From Apostichopus japonicus (Eukaryota; Echinodermata; Holothuroidea; Aspidochirotida; Stichopodidae), in NCBI RefSeq assembly GCF_037975245.1, contig NC_092571.1:24504564-24566563 (forward strand): a stretch of DNA of 62,000 nt, written 5' to 3'. The stretch's first letter is position 1; every line of letters starts with the position of its first letter. This document shows positions 1 to 13,500 of the stretch, piece after piece. Below the pieces are notes generated by a model that was not told the DNA's origin, did not search any database, and worked only from the letters and a program-made list of their open reading frames with translations. Both the position numbers and the translations under genes were made by a program.

Positions 1-664
1 TACTTAGGCAAACACATTCCAAATGTATCACGTTACAAGATAAAATTTGACAAGACAGAGTTATAATCGGAAATAAGAAAATATGATTTCCTCTTGATCG
101 GTAAAAACAGTTGTTAGAATTCGGCGGGTAAATTAATCCGTGAACCACCTCGCACTGCCGATGGACCGCTAGCCGTGAAAAAAACTACATGTTCAGTTTT
201 TTTGATGGAACGTGTTGCAAACCAGAACTATCAAATTCTGGATCAGTTGTAGTCTAATAACAACATGCACACTGCCCAACTTTCCATGAGTTTCCATGTA
301 AGTCAAAGGCCGAGTTGAGTCGCGGTTATTTATTATCCTCAATTTGTCAACAATTATAATAACTTAGATAAGTAAATGAGAGCGTCCGTCCAGCTAATTA
401 TACGAATATTACGCTAGGCTTTATGTCAAAGTTCTAGCCTGATATGCGGGTCCCAAGTTTACTGTTCGTAAGCCTCAAATGGTTTTAGTGCAATTTGTTG
501 TTTCAAGAAAGTTGGACAAACTTGCTCAAGCAGGGTTTATAATCAGACTGGGAAGGTTATCTGAACATTGCTTTAACTCTGTATATGTTTGTACCGCTAA
601 ATGAAGTGTTTACTCCTGATGCAGTGTTTATGATTTTATCGTTAATATGGCATGTTATTTAGAA
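1..664. other. No recognisable gene or repeat
   Basis: This AT-rich stretch has stops in all frames at short intervals and no exon-like segment bounded by good splice sites. I saw no repeat shared with the rest of the window. It could hold upstream sequence or a short 5' exon of the TTLL10-like gene, but nothing in it supports that. Confidence 0.4.
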
Positions 665-1033
665 GGGGTGTTATGGTCAAGTGGGTTACGGCAGTGGATT
701 TGTGATCTAAGGATTGCAGGTTCGAGTCCTGGCCAGATCATTGCGTTGTGTCCTTGGGCAAGGCACTTTATCTCCATTGCCTCTCTTCACCCAGGTGTAT
801 AAATGGAGACTTGCGAGGTAACTTGTAAATATAGTTGCGTGTGCCGGTCTGTGTCTGCACCCTATGGGAAGTCCCCCAGGGGTACCTAGATGTGGTGCCC
901 CAGGAGGGATTCATTGAATTGTGCACACTTTGGTGTGTGGGTGCGACAGGTTACCAGTGATCAGGGTTTAAGTTGTATAGTCATGTGAAAGGGCCTTGGC
1001 CTTGAACAAGACCGTAAGCCTTCAACTTTTAAC
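665..1033 (+). repeat. tRNA-derived SINE, family 1
   Basis: The head reads like a tRNA gene, with a box A-like TGGTCAAGTGG at 673-683 and a clear box B GGTTCGAGTCC at 719-729. A tRNA-unrelated body follows (CCTTGGGCAAGGCACTTTAT, then a GGTACC-containing segment). This layout is that of a Pol III-transcribed SINE, and the body wording resembles SINEs I associate with invertebrate deuterostomes. The segment after box B does not close a clean acceptor stem, so it is not a tRNA gene. The 3' limit is approximate. Confidence 0.7.
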
Positions 1034-3003
1034 GTCAACTTTATTTGGAGGCCATAAAGGGTTTCTTTTTGTTTGTGTTTCTGTATTGCATCTGAGGAAG
1101 TGACCTTAAATGGTACACATCTGCTAGACTTAGCAGTCCAGCCATTTTAATTGATGAACCTCAGAATTGGTTTAAAAATGAGTCGTTATTTCTCAACAAC
1201 TTAAAAGTCGTATCTAGAAATGACTACAACCTAAAATGATAGCAGCGTGTCATGTTTCTTATCCGATCTACAAAATATCAGAATTTGGCTATTTTGTGGC
1301 GTTAAATTTGATATCAGTCATCCTGAAATATTTTATATTTGCTAGATTCCTCGTAGTCAATCCATCCGAGAGTGTGCTATAACATATAGAAAATAAGATG
1401 TTGCATAATGTGACAAACACATCATAACTGTAACAACGAACAAAAAAGTAAATCTTTTTTTTTCATCTTTCCTTTGTCAGCTAAGCATCACATATACTGT
1501 ACCATATACCACATTGTTAAGCGAATACAAGGCGTTCAAGGTTACAAGCTCTTCTGTACTGTCACATTGCATCACGCATGCCAATTTTCCGAAGTTGCAT
1601 AACAACAACAAAATGTGTCACCCTTTTCAGGATTGAAATTCGATCGACTTTAGCCTTTGAAGGAAGAAATTCCAGGATTTTTTAAAAATTAAAAAAAAAA
1701 AAATTCTAAACATTTTTAAAATTTATTTTGCTTTTTTCAATAATGTTAATTCTGAGCAATTCATAGCTGCGTAGGAGTTTATATATCAATCGTTTTCTGT
1801 CTTGTTTATCATAAAAAACACTGTTTGCATAATTCAGTAGACCCACATCTAGCCGGTTTTTTCCACTCCCCGTGTACAGGTTATACAGAGGTCGAAATGC
1901 AAATTTCCTTTTAAATAAATGATCAAGTACACAGGGACAACATTTCGTGAAATCAAGTTCGGCGTAGATATTTATCGTCGGCGGGTTTGAGCTTAAAATT
2001 CGTAAGGAATATCGTTTGCAGACCGGGTTCAGTAAACCCACTCTATTGTAAATATTAAATGCTCTCTGGCAAAATGGGGCAAAATGGCAAGGAGGAGGCA
2101 AGGAAAACATAATCTCTTTTCATTCTCTGCTAGCCGTGCATATAATATATACCGTCAACGTAGGAAGATTTGGAATATATTATTGTTTCTTGTGTTACGT
2201 TGGTTTTAATTTGTCAATCTTGATATAAATCACTGACACAAACATTGGTACTCTATAAAGATGCAATGAAGTTCTCCTTTTTTTTTTTATTAACTTATTG
2301 TGGTATGAAATAGTTCTGTTATTAACAGATAACTTTTCATCGGTGGTAATATATGTATATATCAGTCTCGATGTAAATGTAAATTAACAGAATTACCGGA
2401 GGAAAATTTCTGAAAGAGGAACGCGCATATATTTAGCATCCATGATGCTTCTTAGCATTCATGTGTCACTAAAATCCATCATTAAAAAGACTTTTTCCCT
2501 CTGGACTCTCCTTTTAATTTGTAAATTCTGAAAGCAGCTGAGGTTAGTTCTGGTGACAGTTTAATAGGACATGTATCAAGCTACACCCAAAAATTGTGTC
2601 ACCCTCCAAATATTTGCATATAATGTGGAAATATCCAATGAGAATATATCTGTATTAATGAAAAGTTGTGGTAGGGATAGGATCAAAGAGGATACTTATC
2701 GTTTAAATCAAGCACATCCTTCCATTTCCCGGTCACTCCTCATTCCTCACTGACTTAGAATCAACATACAATTGCTAAACTAAAAGGGTTAGGCAATGGT
2801 AGCCAAATCAACAAATTGGTATTGTTCATATCTAATTGTGTAAAGTTTGGAAGGAAATATATACTTAACACATTGTATAACGCAGGTGACATCGTGAGTC
2901 CCTATCACAAAGTTAGAATACTGTATTTACAATATTGGTATATTTCAGAACATGATTGTGTGAAAGTGAAGTGAATATTACAACCTATTACAGACACTTT
3001 AGA
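1034..3003. other. Intergenic sequence without supported gene
   Basis: Mostly AT-rich single-copy-looking DNA with poly-A/T runs near 1690-1703 and 2278-2290. One open frame on the minus strand (1706-2110) is listed separately. The small plus-strand frame at 2571-2753 has no family resemblance and no splice context. No upstream exon of the TTLL10-like gene could be recognised here. Confidence 0.35.
1706..2110 (-). CDS. Unrecognised open frame, 134 codons
   Basis: An uninterrupted ATG-to-stop frame of 134 codons on the minus strand. The predicted product is basic near its C-terminus, with several Cys residues in the first 60 residues. I recognise no domain, signal peptide or membrane segment. 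No AATAAA is evident just downstream of its stop on that strand. In AT-rich animal DNA a frame of this length can arise by chance or come from a decayed repeat, so it may not be a gene. Confidence 0.15.
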   Translation of the reverse strand: MFSLPPPCHFAPFCQRAFNIYNRVGLLNPVCKRYSLRILSSNPPTINIYAELDFTKCCPCVLDHLFKRKFAFRPLYNLYTGSGKNRLDVGLLNYANSVFYDKQDRKRLIYKLLRSYELLRINIIEKSKINFKNV

Positions 3004-3011
3004 CAGCTAGA

Positions 3012-3774
3012 CAAGGGCGGCGGAAGCACTTTGAATCTGGGGGGGCACCAACGTGGAAGGGCACGTTGCAGAAATTCGATTGGACTGATGCAGCCTGATA
3101 TTAAGTACCCTTTATAACTCTTATTGTATTATCTTATTTGCGTATACACATCACTGCATCAACCCCCCCCCCCCCTCAAGGAAACAATGCATACTAGCAC
3201 TGCAGTATCTAATGTGGAAATTGGGAAACAAGGAAAAAGACAAAATGATGTGAAATCATTATAAAGTCCCAGTCCCTGCACACGCGATCGATACATGCAT
3301 GAAAGCAAATGAAATATGTCAATAAACTGAAAGAAAAGTAATTTTCTATGTGTTTTTCAATGGTTGAACTGATATTATTATGATCATTATTATTGTAACG
3401 ACTTTCCCAATAATTCTAACCAATTTGGAAGGGTTATAACACGGCAAATGATTGTATGCTATTGGCATGCGATGTAGTAACCAACGCATGCCTACATGAT
3501 ATGCACATTAACATGTTGAACGCGCGCGAAGCGCGCGAAAAACTTTGGTAATATTTTTCGGGCAAGTCGTTACAGCCCCCCAGATCAAATTGGGCTCTTA
3601 CGCCTGTGGTAGTAAACATATAAAACTTCCCGAAATATTTCATTCGACGTGGGTTTCGCCTTGTAAACTCTTTTTTTATTTAGAAATTTTTATGTAGAAA
3701 AAGGGCACATTTTTAATCTGAGGAAAAGTGGGGGGGCACGTGCCCCCTGTGCCCCCCCGGTTCCGCCGCCCTTG
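3012..3774. mobile_element. hAT-type MITE with 8-bp target duplication
   Basis: The element begins CAAGGGCGGCGGAA and ends TTCCGCCGCCCTTG, a perfect 14-bp terminal inverted repeat. It is flanked by the identical 8-bp direct repeat CAGCTAGA (3004-3011 and 3775-3782). An 8-bp duplication is the hallmark of the hAT superfamily. At 763 bp with no transposase-like frame, it must be non-autonomous. Poly-C and poly-G runs lie near both ends. The interior holds a reversed piece of another repeat family (3421-3606). Confidence 0.85.
3421..3606 (-). repeat. Nested fragment of the GGCGTAGGAGCC repeat family
   Basis: Read on the minus strand, this piece matches the element at 24451-24877: a GCGTAAGAGCC start, then GACTTGCCCGAAAAA, then a GCGCGC-rich palindromic block, in the same order and spacing. 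It sits inside the hAT-type MITE, either as a later insertion or as an original part of a composite element. Confidence 0.55.
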
Positions 3775-3782
3775 CAGCTAGA

Positions 3783-4187
3783 ACTAGATAAAAAACAATA
3801 TTGTAAACAGTAAACAAACAAGCACATTAGACACTTTAAGCACTTTAGAACTAGATAAAAAAACAACATTGTAAACAGAACTTATGAGAGAAACCAATAC
3901 CCCAGAGAACAGTAATCCTTAAATGAATAGATAGTCACTTGATTAAGTCCCTGGTTGTTGTGGGTAATTGCAGTTTGAGGATCCATAAATCTGCTCTCTG
4001 CCTTTAACTTGATATTGGGGGACTAGTATGTCAGAGCCAAGAAGAATACATCTTCAATTTGATAGACCCTAACTTTGTAGACCGACATGTTTAAACAACT
4101 GGTTACTGAATGGATTTGTCATTGATTGTTTCTTATGGTTGTGCTGAAACTTAGTTTATACATGGAACTGGTCGAGCTGGCCTGACA

Positions 4188-4235
<48 letters not shown>

Positions 4236-4376
4236 CCGATCAGATCAATTCCCCTTTCTTTTAGCTCCTCTCAAGTCCTCCAACCCGATCACCACCCACC
4301 CCCCCCCCCCTGCCTCTAAAACAAAACGCTTCTTGCTGTACATTTATAATTCATTTTAAATCCTTTCATCTTCCAG
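3783..4376. repeat. Short tandem duplication and (TA)n microsatellite upstream of first visible exon
   Basis: A unit containing AACTAGATAAAAAA and CATTGTAAACAG occurs twice (about 3782-3818 and 3846-3880). A long alternating TA tract runs from about 4187 to 4232. The stretch ends in a pyrimidine-rich segment leading to the acceptor AG at 4375-4376. I see no coding signal. Confidence 0.6.
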
Positions 4377-4583
4377 CGGAAGAGTACAATTCGCCGTTGT
4401 TCCTTGATTGCTGTGGTCTCGTCCGCCGTGTGCTTTTGGATCTCAGAGAGGACTTTGGTTTTAAAGTCGGACGTTGGAACCAGGCATACCAGTTTGACAC
4501 TCTACCTGATACCATTGAAAGTGAGGAATCAATGCAACCAGGAGATTTGGTGTTCATATCGGGCATTTATAATGATCCAAAGC
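4377..4583 (+). CDS. TTLL10: TTLL10-like exon: NlpC/P60-like domain with candidate catalytic Cys
   Basis: The exon encodes [20 protein letters not shown] and on to GDLVFISG. The D-C-x-G-L-V pattern matches the active-site cysteine motif of NlpC/P60 (papain-like amidase/peptidase) domains, and GDLVFISG matches the next conserved strand. The acceptor is AG at 4375-4376 and the donor is GTAAGT at 4584. The exon starts in phase with two leftover bases (CG). The part of the domain that normally precedes the Cys, usually ending in a G-x-P-Y motif, must be in an unseen upstream exon. Confidence 0.75.
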
Positions 4584-7500
4584 GTAAGTTTTTGTTTTGG
4601 TTGAAGATTTTCAACCCCCCCCCTACTTTTCAAAGAAATCATACTAATAGAACAGGAAGTATTGATGTTTAACCATGGTTTGGGATTGAGTTGGCAAAGT
4701 TATGATATTTGGCACCTCTAGATGCTATAAAAGTAGAAGCCATTGTGGATGCGGGAGGATGAGGGGAGAGGTTGGGGGTGTTTGAGGGGAAACAACACAC
4801 TCCTGGCTCCTATATGTCACCCAGCAAATTTTTGATATTTGGCACCTCCTAGACACTGGGATATTGCACATATCTGCATATCAGACTCTCTTTGTTGAGG
4901 ACAGGATTTCAATTGAATTTCCATTTTGACATTCGGCCGGCAACCAGCTTCTGTGATATTTTTTGTGGTCACTTTTTCACCGGGGGTACCTCTGGGAGGT
5001 TGCACCAGCTGCCTAGTTACACCACCGTGTCTTAGGTACTCAAACAGAACTTTATAGGGACACATCTTAAAGCAAAATATTGTTTGGGTCCATATCCGTC
5101 GTAGTTGGTATATATAATTTCAACTTTAAGATGTCTTTTGTGTGAGGTTATATTGACAATGTCACATTCTGTTTTGCTTTCTGGTTTTAATCACTGTTTC
5201 CTTGTGAAATTGTTTTTGTTCTTTTAAAGATGGTTCTATACTTTGTTTTGCATACTATTCATCTGATATTTTACATAATTGATATATCTTTTATATAAAT
5301 TAAAAGACAGCTCAATTTCATACCTTGCATACCAATCTTTGTCTTGGATTTTGTAAATAAAGACTAAATTGAGCAAACCACCGAATCAGTCTAAAAAGAT
5401 TCTTTCTTTATTTATTCATGAGCTACACGCTCGGAATGTCAGTCAAATCTAGTCAGAACTGGATTTATATGCTGCAATTGGTTTTTACTAAATCCCTGGC
5501 CCAGCATGCTCCATAAAATGTCTCATGAATTAAGGTATAAAGAATTTAAAAAAAAAAAGAGATAATAAAAATAGAAATTGCAAAAAAGGGAAAAGAAGTA
5601 CTTTTAGTCAGACTTTCTAACAATTGAAATCTTGCAATTTGGATTAGTCATAAATAAAGTAGAAAAACCGGAGATTGTCATGTTTTATTTTGTCTACAAA
5701 AAATATTATGAAGAGCAGGAATGGTATACAGCATTCAAAAATTGCCATAGCCTCTTTTTTTTATGGTTTTGTTTATATAAATTTGTCCCTTTTGTAATCA
5801 TTTTTGCCTGCCCTGAGCTTGAACCCAACATCTGCTCTCTCTATGAAAAGGGGTAATTTACTGATCTATGTGGTTTTACTGATAGATATACAATAATCTA
5901 AATAGGGATATTTATTCTATGCAGGATTTAGTAAATTAAGTGCTTTTAATTTCAAAACATGTTCTCTATAATACTTAATATATATACTTAATTAATAAAC
6001 AAAAATATTTACAAGTACTTAAATTTGTTACTTTCATGATTTTTGTTATGCACACAGTCCATATAACTTAAGTTAATTATCCTGCTGTTATATATGATAA
6101 ATTTTGTCTAAATGGCTAAAGTAATTAAAAATAAATTGAGTCGGCCAACATGTATATCAACATCACTACAATTATCATGCAGATCTCACACCAAATTCGG
6201 TTCTTTCTTGAAGAAAAACAAATATTTAGCAAATTTCAGGTGGAAGTTATTTAGTTCCTTTCTGTGTATGGGCATTGACTTAAATCAGAACTTGTGGTTA
6301 TAAAAATCATGATTAAAGAATATTGTAGAAAAACAAATTGATTGCCAGTTAGTACATGAGCCTCTTTAAATATGGAATTTTGTTTTGAAAATGTTTACAA
6401 ATAGTCATTCTAAGCACTTTTTCTTCTATGTATTTTATTTTTATCATGCACTCAGTGTTTGTTATCACCATGGACAAATAAATTGATGATCTTTCATGTT
6501 GTTGTCATAAACTTTACCTACTGTTTTAACTTCCTCTCTTTGTCCCTCCACTATTTATCTCCTACCTCTCCTCTTCCCCTGTTGGTTTCTTTCTTTCTTC
6601 TCTCCATCCCTTGTCTACTAATCCCCTTACATCTATCTCTTTGTGTTCACCATGCTCATTAACCTGCCTGTGTTCTGTGCGTGTTTTTGTCCCTTCTGTT
6701 ACTGTTACTTGTCATTTAGCCCTGAAGAAGATCCTGCTAGGATCAAAATGTCAGGCCAACTTACTTTTACACACTGTTTTAACTTGTTTGAATTGATGCA
6801 CAGTTTAATTCTTTTATGTCATCAGAATCCTCTTTTTTTCATTTTCATGACACACACTCTACTTGAAAATGGTTACTTAAACCTGAAAGATATTTTGTCC
6901 CCCTCCCCCTTCCCACCCACACCCCACCCCCATCCCCACCCCCCTTAAAAAAACATTTTCCCTCTTAATTCTCTCTTTCTTGTTTACAGGTAAGCGGCAG
7001 AAACATGACATGGTCCATGTGGAGATCTGGGCCGGAGATGGTGTGAGAACCATCGGCGCTCGTTGGCAGAAGGGCAAAGTTCAAATACATGAATCTTATC
7101 GATTTGAGTCCAAAAGTTATCACAGTATGGGCTACCATTTTCGATCAATTGACACTTGGCTGCGTGGGATCTGCAAAAGGTAAGTCACATTTTTCTTCTT
7201 TTAAATCCTGTTGTGGGTCAGGTGGGCTATGCATTGCTGTTCTTCAGGCTCTTTCATCAAGACCTCTCAAAATCAGTTACTGCATCATAACTGTTGGTTT
7301 TTAAGTCTTTCACTTAATTTCATATCATTTCATTTCATTTCATTTCATTACATTTTTCATTTCATTTTTCATTAAATTTTTCATTTCATTTTTAAATTTT
7401 AATTTCTTTTCATTTCTTATTTCATTTCATTTCATTTTTTATTTCATGCCATTCCATTTTTCATATTTCATGTCATTTTTCATATTTCATGTCATTTTTC

Positions 7501-10500
7501 ATGTCATTTTTTATGTCATTTTTCATTTAATTTCATGTTTCATTTCATATTTCATTTTGTTTCATTTCATTCAGTCTTTTAACTTAACAAACATGCATAC
7601 ATTTACAGATTGCATGCGTGATTCCAATTGGTCTCACACATTTTATTGGGAGAATTGATGTTTGGAAAAGAACGATAGAGTTTTCATGCGGAGAACATTT
7701 TATTGTCCAGGATTATTTTTCCATGCATCAGTAGTGAATGTGAATGTATATATAGGGGGGGGTGTGAGAGAGGGGAAGGGGTGTAGTGCTGAGACTGGGT
7801 TGTCTTGGATTTAAGACTTTGGGTAGATTGAACAATGTGTGCAGCTTTCATTAACCAACAGGACTTAATGCAAACTTTAGTACAAACCGTTGAACTGTAA
7901 TAACTTACTTGTTGTTGGCACAAGAGACATCAAGCAGATGGTTAATAACCTTCAAAATTAATTGAAGTTAATTATCTTCAAAATTAACTCAGGTGTCCAA
8001 AAATAAATTAAGCAAAGGACACATCAGATACAATGTTTTCATCATTTTCTGTCAGAAAACTATGAACCAGATATGGCACATAGTTGTTGACAAGGTTGTC
8101 AATTGCAAATAACAAACCCACGCCTCCCATCACCCCACAAAAAAACAAGAAGAACAAACAGATGTCACCATGCTTGACTCTAAGATGAAGATGAGAAATG
8201 ATTGAACTTTAGAGGACGACCTAATTGAATGGAGTCACCTCTACTCGTAACCAAACTCAAACCTTGTGGGAGGATACTGTACAGTAGTTGAAGCAGACGT
8301 CCGTGTTATTTGTACGAAAAGTGATTTTCGGTCACGTCAAATGATATGCTGAACAGTGAAAATAGATTCTTACTAGTTTGTGAGAATTGATGACATTCAT
8401 CAAAAGAGATCTATGCAATATTTACAACAATTTCACAGTCAAAGATAAATTTCCTTATTTGCAAACTAAAAGTATGCCTCAAGTTATCTTTATAACTTTG
8501 TGTCACACATTCGTCGTCGTGTTTGTGGTGGGTAGGTACGTTGAATATGCAGTGTCACCCTCAGCTGTTCTTTTTTAACGATGTCTTAAAAGTAAACATT
8601 ATGTACATCAGTTCTAAGCAAAGGAATAGTCGTCATATATCTCCTACAAACACCATACAGTTCAACATCTGGTCATACTGTACGTCCCTTGGAATAAAAG
8701 TAGACCAGTACTTTGCTGTTACTGTCTTGCTTATTTGGAGGTTAAATTTTTAAGAAAGACATATACCCATAATAAGTCCCTTTATAGAGCTTTTGAAAAA
8801 TTTCTAACACTCGTTCGAGTTTTATGTTTCCGATTGTATCAAAAGTTCAAAAGATGGTCAACTGGGCCTTGTTATTTGATGTAGTTTTCTTCGTTTTTAT
8901 CATAAATTAACTTAAAGTTGAACTAAAATTGAAATTAATAGAATTAATCTAAGAAATTCAGAAATAAAAGTATGGGTAAAACGTCAAGAACTCTGTAACT
9001 GGACGACATACATTAATCTTGGAGTGACTCGAACTCGGGACCTTATGATTGAAAGGCACCAGCGTTAACCACTGAGCTAACACTCCATCAGTTGCAAATG
9101 AGACTGATTCAGCTGTCAGGACACCATATCTTTCACTTGTATGCTGTGATTGGGTGCCAATTTGTGTAACATGGGAAAAGCCCATAATGAAACCAAATGG
9201 TCAACAATGTGAGAAACAGATGAGAGCAATGGTTATACTGTACACTTTAATTTTGGGGTCAAACTCATTTCTTTCATTTGACCCTGGTTTACACTTTTTT
9301 GAACTTGTAAATTTCCTTTCTAAGTATGACATCACAGAGTCATATAAAAAATATCTAGTTTTATGACTCTGGGACCTGCAGAAATTTGCCATAAAGTTAT
9401 TTTTTATTAAAGTCAGTGTGCATATGCTCATGTGTTAGTGAGCAGAACACACAACACTAATCTATGTTATATTTTGACATTTTACAAAGAATTATCGTTG
9501 AAAAGGTCTGTTGCTATCTAAAAGAAATTATCCTCTTGCTGCTGTGAGATGTAAGCCTCATTTTCATGTAACCTAGATTATCAGAGATGTAGGAGGGGTA
9601 CCTTAACCCCTCCCTATACCCACCCTCCCCACACACACACATATCCATAACTTGTTACAAAAGAAGAAAGGAAAATGAGATGGATTCCGACAAAATCAGA
9701 GTAAAAAAAACCAAAATGGCTGCAAATGGTTCATGCTGGATTAAGTGAACACTCTAGCACAGAGCAGAATGCGAACACTTAATTTAGTCATAATATAAAT
9801 TAACAACAGAAAAATAAACAACAAAAGAGATTAGATACAATATCTTGAAAAAGAGAACAGCTTGGTCACCTGGAGGAAAAAAAGCTTGCACAACTTATAT
9901 TGCTCAAATATGTTAATTGTAAACATTAAAAACACATCTGTGATTGCTTTTTCGATGATGGTAATAGTTTGTAATATATGTCATTTAAAATAAATAATTA
10001 AAAATAATTTGCATATAAGCTCGACGGCAGGAAAAAATCTTTTCTCCTTCAAATTTGTTTATAATGTCAGTTCATTTGCTGATGTTTTCTTGATTCTTCT
10101 CTGCCATCTGTGTATGATAATTCATCATAACAACTTTTTCTTTGGGCATATCTTATCATTGCAGCTATTGTAAAAAGCACCCATGGAAGAGGTCCAATTT
10201 TAAACCCACAAAAAAGTCTGTCTTTGCCAGAGTTGATCAAAGTTCGGAGGAAGACGCAGAAAGTGGCTTCCAAGACAGCAGATCTGAAACCCCAAGGGAA
10301 AGGTCCAACTTAGGAGACAAGCCAAAAGGATATGTCATCGCAAACCAGATGACAAGTTCAGATGGGACAGCCCAGACAATTGATGTCTCGATGAAACCTA
10401 TTCTGGGATCTGCGGATGCACATGTGGATGGAGTAGGTGCAGTATTGCGCTCAGAACCAACACAAATCATCACAGACGAATTGGATGATAAGAGCTGGAG

Positions 10501-13500
10501 AGGAGGCAACGGTCATCTAACTTTTCCTTCACTTTCAGAGAAGGTTGCTGCTCCCTGTTTATCGACGATCAAGAAAAGTCAGGGTGCTAAGATCGCTGGA
10601 GATGAGTTGGATGAAACAGAACATGGTTCCAAAGATGAAGGAGAGGAGGGAGGGGGTGTTCTGCAAGAAGGAAATCATCAAAAAATGCTGGCTGACCTAG
10701 AAATTGGTAAAGTGAACCAAGTTTTGGAGACAGTGAAATGTTTTCAAGCTTTTTCAGCTGATGTTGTTGAACAGGTGGATGACCATCTTGTCTCAGTTCA
10801 AGCTGCATCTACCAGCAAAAGTAATGGAAGATTTGCCTCTCTCACAAATGATGAAGGTGGTGAGGGCAAGGTAGTCTTTGATCCGATGCTGTGGGTTACG
10901 AAGAAGGAAACCTGGTCTACTCCTGCATCACAAATGGCTGAGGAGTTGGATTCCACCAGTGACAGTAAATTTCAGCAAACTGGAGATGGGGGAGAGGAAG
11001 ATGAAGAGAAATTTGAAAGCAGAGGTTCAATTCTTGATGATGGATTGGCCATCTATGATCTAGAGAGCGTTGGATTATCTCATCACTTATATGAAGGAAG
11101 TCCAAAACAAAGATTCGTGGCAAACCAGACTGGAGGACTTCATGGAGAGATGAAAGACGATGATTTACAAGAGAGTGATGTTAAGCCATGCATTCATCCA
11201 GTTGAAATACAAGGAGGACAGATGTTAAGATGTGAGAGTCTTGAAGTAAGTGATGTGGAAGATGTGACTTCTCTAGATGATGAGGAAGAAGCAATTGTTG
11301 AATTTGATGACATTTCAGAAGTTGCTAAAGGAGGTGGTATTCGATCAGATCGATCTCCCAGTGAAAGTTTGCCAATGTCATCACTTCTTCAGCTAGATGC
11401 AAGTAATTTATTTGAAGTCCCAAAAGAAACAGAACTTACCGATCAGTCAGACCTAACAGGATCAGAGAATCCTGAGAGAGTAGAGCCAATGGATTCTGAT
11501 GATGCAAAGGCATCACCAAGTAAGTCAAGTAGTGGTGGCAGTTTGACCAATCAGCAACTTGCAACTGGATCACATGGTGCTTCATCATCCAATGGAAATA
11601 TGAAATCTAACATGAAGGGTAAAGATGATAGTGGAGAACAAAATGGAAGGAAGAAGCCGAATACAGATGAGAGGAAGTCCGTTTTCAAAGTAGACAATGC
11701 CCCATTGTTTTACGTTGGCGGTCGCAATGGCGTATCTCTGTGAGTGCATGTACACCAATAAATGCCCTATTTCCAATCTTATTGAAAGTGACTTTTTTAC
11801 AGTGAAGAAGGGAGAGACCCTATAGTTCTGGTTTGGAAGTTTTTATGAAGGGGATTGACAAAGTTTATTTTAATTCTGGTAACACATATGCATGCATAAT
11901 TTTTAATTATAAGGGGAGCATGGTTTTAAGACCAGAGTGACACATCACACCGACAGACAATATTGCCTGTTGTTGAATTGTTCTTGAGTTTTATCTTCGC
12001 ATGCACATTGTGTGGTATTGTCGGTGAATTTTTGTAATTTCTCCAAAGTAGGAATAAGATTTGGGAATTGGGAAAGTTCTGCTTCTTATTTGTGACTGTT
12101 TTTATGTTTTTAACAATCTTTTCTGTTTTAATTCCAGAGTGGAGGAGCCACTTCTGGCTAAGGGTTGGCAGAGGATCCAAGATCCAAAGAGTGATCGTTA
12201 CAAGTTCAGATGGGTGGAAATTAAGAGCCAGATAAACTATTCATCTTTCAGACCAGGTAAGTTCAAATTTTGCAGCATATGAAGAACCGGTTGTATTTGC
12301 CACAGAAACTGGCACAGTGATAAATTCTAAGTAAAAAAAATAGTAAGTCAACAACATAAGATATTAAAAACAATCAGTTGCAGAACTTCAGGTTAACAGT
12401 AAGATGTCGTGAAAAGGGAAATGTGCTAAAAGAAAAAACCTGGTGGGCTTGACGAGAGCACACTCCCAAAATGTAACAGAACCGAAGGAAATACATACAT
12501 TACATAACACATTAAACAAGTTACACAACTTAACTTGTATGAAGTTAACCATTAAATTCTTCTTTGACTGTATCCCTCTAATAAAAAAGAAGTATCTGTA
12601 GTGATTCAGTGTTAAAACTAAATGTTTTCCACCCCTTGACCCATACTGTATACTCTCCACTTTAATTGAACTCTCGAATTATCATTGTTCACAAAAATAG
12701 CTGGAACAACTTCACTATGTGAGGTCAGACAGATAAGCTTGATAGGCTTTCGTGATTCAAACAAAGTATTCTGAAATATATATATAAATATATATATATA
12801 CATACATATATGGGAAAGCGATTATATTGTAATCTTGTGTAAAAGTTAACCAGCAATGAATTATTAAATACATCCTAAAAGAGTAAAGCCAACTCAATAG
12901 AATCCACCTACCCGAAGCTGCAGGAGCTGTACCGTGATGCGCGACAAAAATACAAAGAGTGGGGGATAGTGTGGGCGGATATGAGACAGCATTTGCATAA
13001 CTGCGGTAAGTGAAGTGAGATGTAGAGAAAAGCTAGAGGGTGGAATTAATTTCAGAAATGCTTTTAGATGATGATGATATATATATATTTATATAAATAT
13101 ACACTTTTATGTATATATATATATACATAAATATATGTATATAGGTATATGTATATATATACATATATAATTGAAATCATAGTGAGTTGAAAAATCCAGA
13201 ACAATGAAAAAACTAGCCTCCACCGGGATTCGAACCCGGGCCTCCCGCTTTATATGCGGACACCCTAACCAGTAGGCTATGGACACTGATTGTATGTCCA
13301 GAGGTTCGAAACCAGTAAATCAGGTCGTAATTCCACTGTAGGCGTTTATCACCTGTATCGAACAATACTAGTTCTGTTTTGGTGACATACAGTATTTGCC
13401 TTACTCTAGAGATCAAACATGATGCTAACCAACTCGAAATCATTTATGATTACTAAAGCCGGATCTCGAAAGAGATACTTTGAACATACTTTGTTAATGA

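Noticed and set aside
1-4376. Search for the first exon of the TTLL10-like gene
   Set aside because: No open segment with a suitable donor phase and NlpC/P60 N-terminal wording was found. The start is probably in a very short exon or upstream of the window.
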